DNA from: Patagioenas fasciata
Taxonomy: Eukaryota > Chordata > Aves > Columbiformes > Columbidae
DNA length: 64,000 nucleotides
Assembly: GCF_037038585.1 (NCBI RefSeq)
Contig: NC_092523.1
Coordinates: 29,455,501 to 29,519,500 of the forward strand
Reading direction: 5' to 3'
Under the pieces are notes generated by a model, which searched no databases, was not told the DNA's origin, and saw only the letters and a program-made list of their open reading frames with translations. A program made the translations under genes and the position numbers. Positions within the stretch are counted from its first letter, which is position 1. Each line of letters opens with the position of its first letter. Shown here in pieces: positions 59,488 to 64,000 of the stretch.

Positions 59488-62400
59488 AATGTAGGTATGA
59501 GGTCTGATTTCCAGCCCTGCCCTCTCCTCACTCCATATCTTCATCTTCACCACAGCTTGTGAACTTTCTACAGTTCTTCCTGGGGAAGATTATTCCTTAG
59601 AGTGAGTAGTAGCCTTTCAAAGAGGCTTTATTTTGAATTAGGGGATCTAACAGAGGAAATCTGAAATAGCTTTGACTTAGGAATAGCAATTATAGGCAGG
59701 TGCATAGGCAGCCTGGGCTAGTAATTTGACATTAGCCCTTTGGCAGGCAGGAAATGAAACCCCCTAGCGAGAAAACAGGGGATAGGTGGGTCAAACCCCT
59801 TGGTCCTCCCAGTTGCCCCATCCCCATCCAACCTGTACCATGGCTGTGAGAGTGAACTCATATAGCAGCTCATGCTTGGTTGCTGTATGGCAGGTGTGTG
59901 ATGCCAATGTAAAAGATGGGAATTTATGCTCTCCCCATCATGGAGCTGAGAGCTGTTGAGGGAGCACAGCTCATGCAGCCTTGGTGAAGAGGCAAAGACT
60001 GGGCAAAAACTAAAGAGGTCTGATTTATCTGCAATACTATTTTTACAGCTTTATAAGGAAAAAAGAGAAGGAAGTGGAGAATGGTATAATATAGGTAACC
60101 ACACATAAATTTCTGTGAGGTTTTATCTAGAAGCACCTTCACACATGATATAGAGCTGTTCTAGATGGAGGTAGTGCACACGGCGTAAAATGTTGAATGT
60201 GATTTTATTAATGGCATTACTTCTTTATATTAATGTTGACCTCAGTTTCAAGTCATCTTTATAAGCTTTCCTATTGGGCCCCAGAGTTACTCTGCTGGTA
60301 TATTTTCCAAACTGGGTGGATTTCTTGGCATTCTTTGCTTCCTCTTCCTCAACACTGCTAATTCATGGAGCATTTCTACAGTACCACAAGGTTTGGAAAC
60401 TCATACTGCACACTCAAAATCAGGGCTGGGATGATAAAAGAACCTTTCATGTCATGGGTGAAAAATACTGATGCCTTTTTTAAATGGAAAGGAAATGGTA
60501 TTTTGAGATGTCAACACACATATATATACACAGATTTTATTTTTCAAGTACACATAATACGGATGAATAAAATTAATATGAACAAGTGTTCAGTTTGAGA
60601 AGACTCTCAATTCAGTACAAATTTCCTGGAGTATTTTATATTAAATGACAGGTAACATACACCTGCTTTGTTGTCTTACCTGGTTCTCCTTTCATACATG
60701 AGGTGTGCAGCGATGTGGTGCTAGTGCAACGGGACTCCTCCTGATTTGGACCTATATAGGCAAGAGTGGGACCTCTTTATGCTGAGCTGATGAACATTTT
60801 GTTAAACTGCTCAGGAAAATATTGTGACAGATGAGAAAAAATGCCTATAATACAGCATTCAATATGTTCAGTTGGTGTTGCTGTCATTTAACAATGGTGT
60901 GAAATTTGACAACATAAATTTCTCCTAAGTTTTCTCTGGAAAGTGAAATTTTTTTCTTTATTTCAGTCATGCAGAACCTGGCCTATCAAGCAAGTACTGT
61001 CATTCCCAGAGGGCTCAGCCCATTTTCAGATTTATGGGGTTAACTCCCTTACAGTTTGATTTAAAATATTGTTATAATGGGCTGTGCAAAGGTTTCAAAT
61101 GATTAATTATTTGAGTAATGCTGCTTTTTGCAGTAAAAGGACCAACTGTTATTTCCATTCCTCCAGAGTTCTTAAGAGTTACGGCCTCTTCCTGGCATAA
61201 TTTGGAAAAGAGTGCTGATTTGCTCCATTTTAAAAGCAGCTCTAAAGCATGATGGGAAAATGTTACATACCAGATCTCCTTTCAGTGAAATCACCACTTC
61301 TGCCTTTTAATATTTAGAAAGAACAACACTAGCAAGAATCCTCCAATCAGATTTTATTCTTGCATAGAAACACAATCAACTGTCTCAGGAGGGAATAAGA
61401 CTTCATGAAACCGAAGTCTGGTAAAAATGCTATGCTACCATGTTGGTGGTTGTATTTATGATGATAGGAAAGTTTTTCTGCTTTGAAACTAAGAGCAGGT
61501 GGAGCAATATAATTATTTTTCTACATTGGCTTTCTCTCCTGTAAGAATTGAAGTGTATGAAAATAAATCAGTAAAGGAGTTTTCTGTTTGTATTTGTTCT
61601 ACATGCACTTGATACCTATTTATCAATATCATACTGAATCCCAAACCCCTGACCTGGAGCTGAGCTGCAGCTTTGCTCAAGAATGAAACAGTTGTGTCAG
61701 TGCCTGAGAGTCTGGGTTACAGAAGGCTGCAAACATTGCCTAAAATAAGATGTTTAGGACTTGGTGTGCTGATTTTAAGAGACAAAAAGGTGCAGCCATT
61801 TTTAGATGACAGGCCATGGTACTATTTCTGAGGTAAACTCTTAGGGATAAGTTTCTTGGTTTAAATTCTTTGGTGGCAGCTGGGTGGCAGAAGATGTCCT
61901 TGCACAGCTGTTTGTCATCCTCCCACCACCTCCTTACCACTTGCATCTGCCTGTGGAGCAGTTCCCATAGAGTCCTTCCCTTTTTATAGTCAACAGAGAT
62001 GGTCCGGATTAAATTAATTAGTTTAAAGAGGGGATTTTTGCTAACATGACCTGTTTTATCAGAAATATATCAGGGAAGAATTCCTGAGCAGCTGAGCAGA
62101 CCGTACAGGAGCGGAAGGGGTTTCCATGTGAGGATGGGTGAAAGGAGCAGAGGAGATGAGATGCTCTAAAATCCAAATTGCTATGATGCTAACAAACTCA
62201 GTTGCTCAGCAGGTCATATTAGCCTGGGCATGGTGCCATGCAGCTGAGGGGACAACATGCAGTCAGCAGTGGCTCTGGGATCTCTGTAACATCTCCTGCT
62301 GTGTACTGTAGACGTCTACTCTGTGTTTTCTTCAGACCATTCATGCTACAACTGTTTTTATGAGGCAAAAGGAGCCTCAGACTTGACAAGATGCACAGAC

Positions 62401-64000
62401 TTGAAGTCCAAAATGAAATTATTAGTTCATCTAATGTGGGCTCCCATATATCTCAGGATATTAAATTTCACCTATTTATTTTCTGAAGGCTGGAACTAAT
62501 CCAAAGCCTACTGCCTTTGGACTTATTCCAGCAAATTCAATGGATTCTGATTCAGGCTCTGAATCAAGCCTTAACTTTATACATTTTTGATTATTGAAAG
62601 GACTCTAATCCCCTCCTGCCTCCATGTGTGCTGATACAGAGACCTCATTTTCCATTGGTTAATACTGGAATTTGTCACTCTGCAGGAAACATGCTACATT
62701 TTAAATCAATGCAGTCAACCAGTGTATTTTTCTAATAGATTTTGTGGGTATATTAGTGAGCCATGTGGCACAAACTCAGGACACAGTTGACATTAATTAT
62801 TTCTAAAACTCAATCAGCTGTAAGCATAGAAACGGAATTATCATCCTTCAGCTTCAAAATACATGTCTCTGCCCCCTGAGTCACAGGTTATGTCCCCAGG
62901 GATGGAAGGTGAGTCACACACCCAGAGGGGTAAACCAGTATCCCTATTCAGGTATATACTCTCAAAGCTTTGTGAAAAAATATATCTGGCTGATTGCTAG
63001 AGTAAAGAAAAGCAAGATTTTCCCTTACACCATTCACAAAATAACAAGTGGAAAGTTGAAAGTTTGGTCCAAGGCAAAATGTTTTTGTTTCTGAAAGCAG
63101 CAGAGAAGAAGGGGAGATGAGAGATGACAAGGTAAACTAATGAAGCGAGGGTGGCATTTGCACTGTGAGCCTGAGCAGGCAGAAGGAAATATTTCCCTCC
63201 ACCTTGGGGAAATCTCTGTTCTGTGTCTCTCAGCAACCAAGAGGCAACAAGTATACACAAGGGAGAGGAGGTTGGCACAGTACCAACCCCTATATATAAT
63301 TATCTGAAGAAACTTAGATGTGAGTGCTGAAGAGAAAAGAGCTCCTGAGAACAAGAGATGATGGCAGCTGTGTGCAGAGTTACTTAGGATATACCCACAA
63401 ACTTCATTCCTTTTATAATTTCAAAAAGAAAATAGAACCAACGTGTTGAAAGCAGAGTGCAAGGGTTAATCATTTTACAGATATAAATAACATGAGGTCC
63501 AGATCACTCTGCAAATACAGCTTCCAGCTATGCCTGACTTAACAGTGTTCCTTTACTTGTGGCAGTGTAATAAGACAATTCAACACATTGTCAAGGTATT
63601 TTGCGGTACTTTGTCATCTCCAGCCAACTTCTGAAGGGTTGTGTGGTGAGAAGGGAACTTCACAAACTGATGCACTAACAACGTGCTGAGCTGCTCTCAG
63701 AGGAGTGTACCAGGTCTCAGTGAAGTTAACAGGTTGCAGTCTTGGTTCCACTCCCGTTCTTTTTTCTGTCTCCTGCCCTAGAATTTTAATTCAATACTGG
63801 GGAGAAACTGTAGCTACCAGCTAATTAGTGCAAGCTTCAGAAAAGTGTAATCTTCCCAGTAACCTAGGAAATCCTGAGAAAATACTGAGCTTCTAACAAG
63901 TCAACTCATGACCTATCAGGGCAATTAATTATCTCCTTTTATTTAGGACCTTTAAACATAATAATTAATAAATTTATTCCTCTCTGCACTGCAGTGGTTT

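Larger units (their letters stand above)
50721..64000. other. AT-rich intergenic DNA to window end
   Basis: No gene, RNA gene or named transposon is recognised. Features are limited to simple repeats (GTTT at 51983-52004, GTTTT at 59446-59487), a short palindrome at 52441, and a T-rich run at 57804-57822. PDGFRA is the gene expected next on this strand in other vertebrates, but no PDGFRA exon is seen up to base 64000. Confidence 0.65.

Noticed and set aside
46810..64000. Possible first exon of PDGFRA, the gene expected next to GSX2
   Set aside because: No signal-peptide exon or immunoglobulin-domain exon of the receptor was found on the plus strand, and no sequence resembling the known 5' UTR was recognised. 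It probably starts beyond the window.

Overview
The window is a piece of an avian chromosome. Three fragments belong to the CR1 LINE family in its bird form, with the characteristic 3' end carrying ATTCTGTGATT-type repeats. The introns are compact, there is no SINE or L1 content, and the two genes are in the vertebrate order CHIC2 - GSX2, which in other vertebrates continues to PDGFRA and KIT. The species cannot be named from the sequence alone.

Layout. 1-25176: CHIC2 on the minus strand. All six coding exons were located by translating both strands and checking the splice sites. They join in frame to a 165-residue protein, the usual vertebrate length. Its promoter lies in a CpG island at about 24755-25650 that carries an 11-bp GC-rich tandem repeat. 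The 3' UTR runs off the left edge of the window. Intron 3 (13.7 kb) and intron 1 (8.2 kb) hold almost all the gene's length. Intron 1 contains the CR1 fragments at 18.5 and 20.2 kb and a striking T/G tract. Intron 3 contains one CR1 fragment at 14.6 kb and, near its 3' end, a non-repetitive stretch that reads like conserved regulatory DNA.

25650-41040: intergenic. It is plain AT-rich sequence up to about 36 kb, with a 184-bp palindromic hAT-type MITE at 33169-33352. It then changes to CpG-rich blocks alternating with homeobox-site-rich AT blocks as GSX2 is approached. 41041-42966: GSX2 on the plus strand, with two coding exons, a 188-bp intron, a TATA box and AATAAA signals. It encodes a 264-residue ParaHox homeodomain protein.

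42966-64000: no further protein-coding gene was recognised. From 43 to 51 kb there is a chain of CpG-rich islands, including a degenerate GC-rich minisatellite and an orphan CCAAT/TATA arrangement at 49.8 kb. From 51 to 64 kb the sequence is AT-rich with only simple repeats.

How the parts fit. CHIC2 is a broadly expressed, cysteine-rich, membrane-associated protein. GSX2 is a tightly regulated neural patterning factor. The CpG-island cluster around GSX2 and the candidate non-coding elements inside CHIC2 introns fit a regulatory block in which a housekeeping neighbour hosts enhancers of a developmental gene. That last statement is inference and has not been tested here. Almost all the other open reading frames in the window are chance frames in GC-rich or low-complexity DNA.
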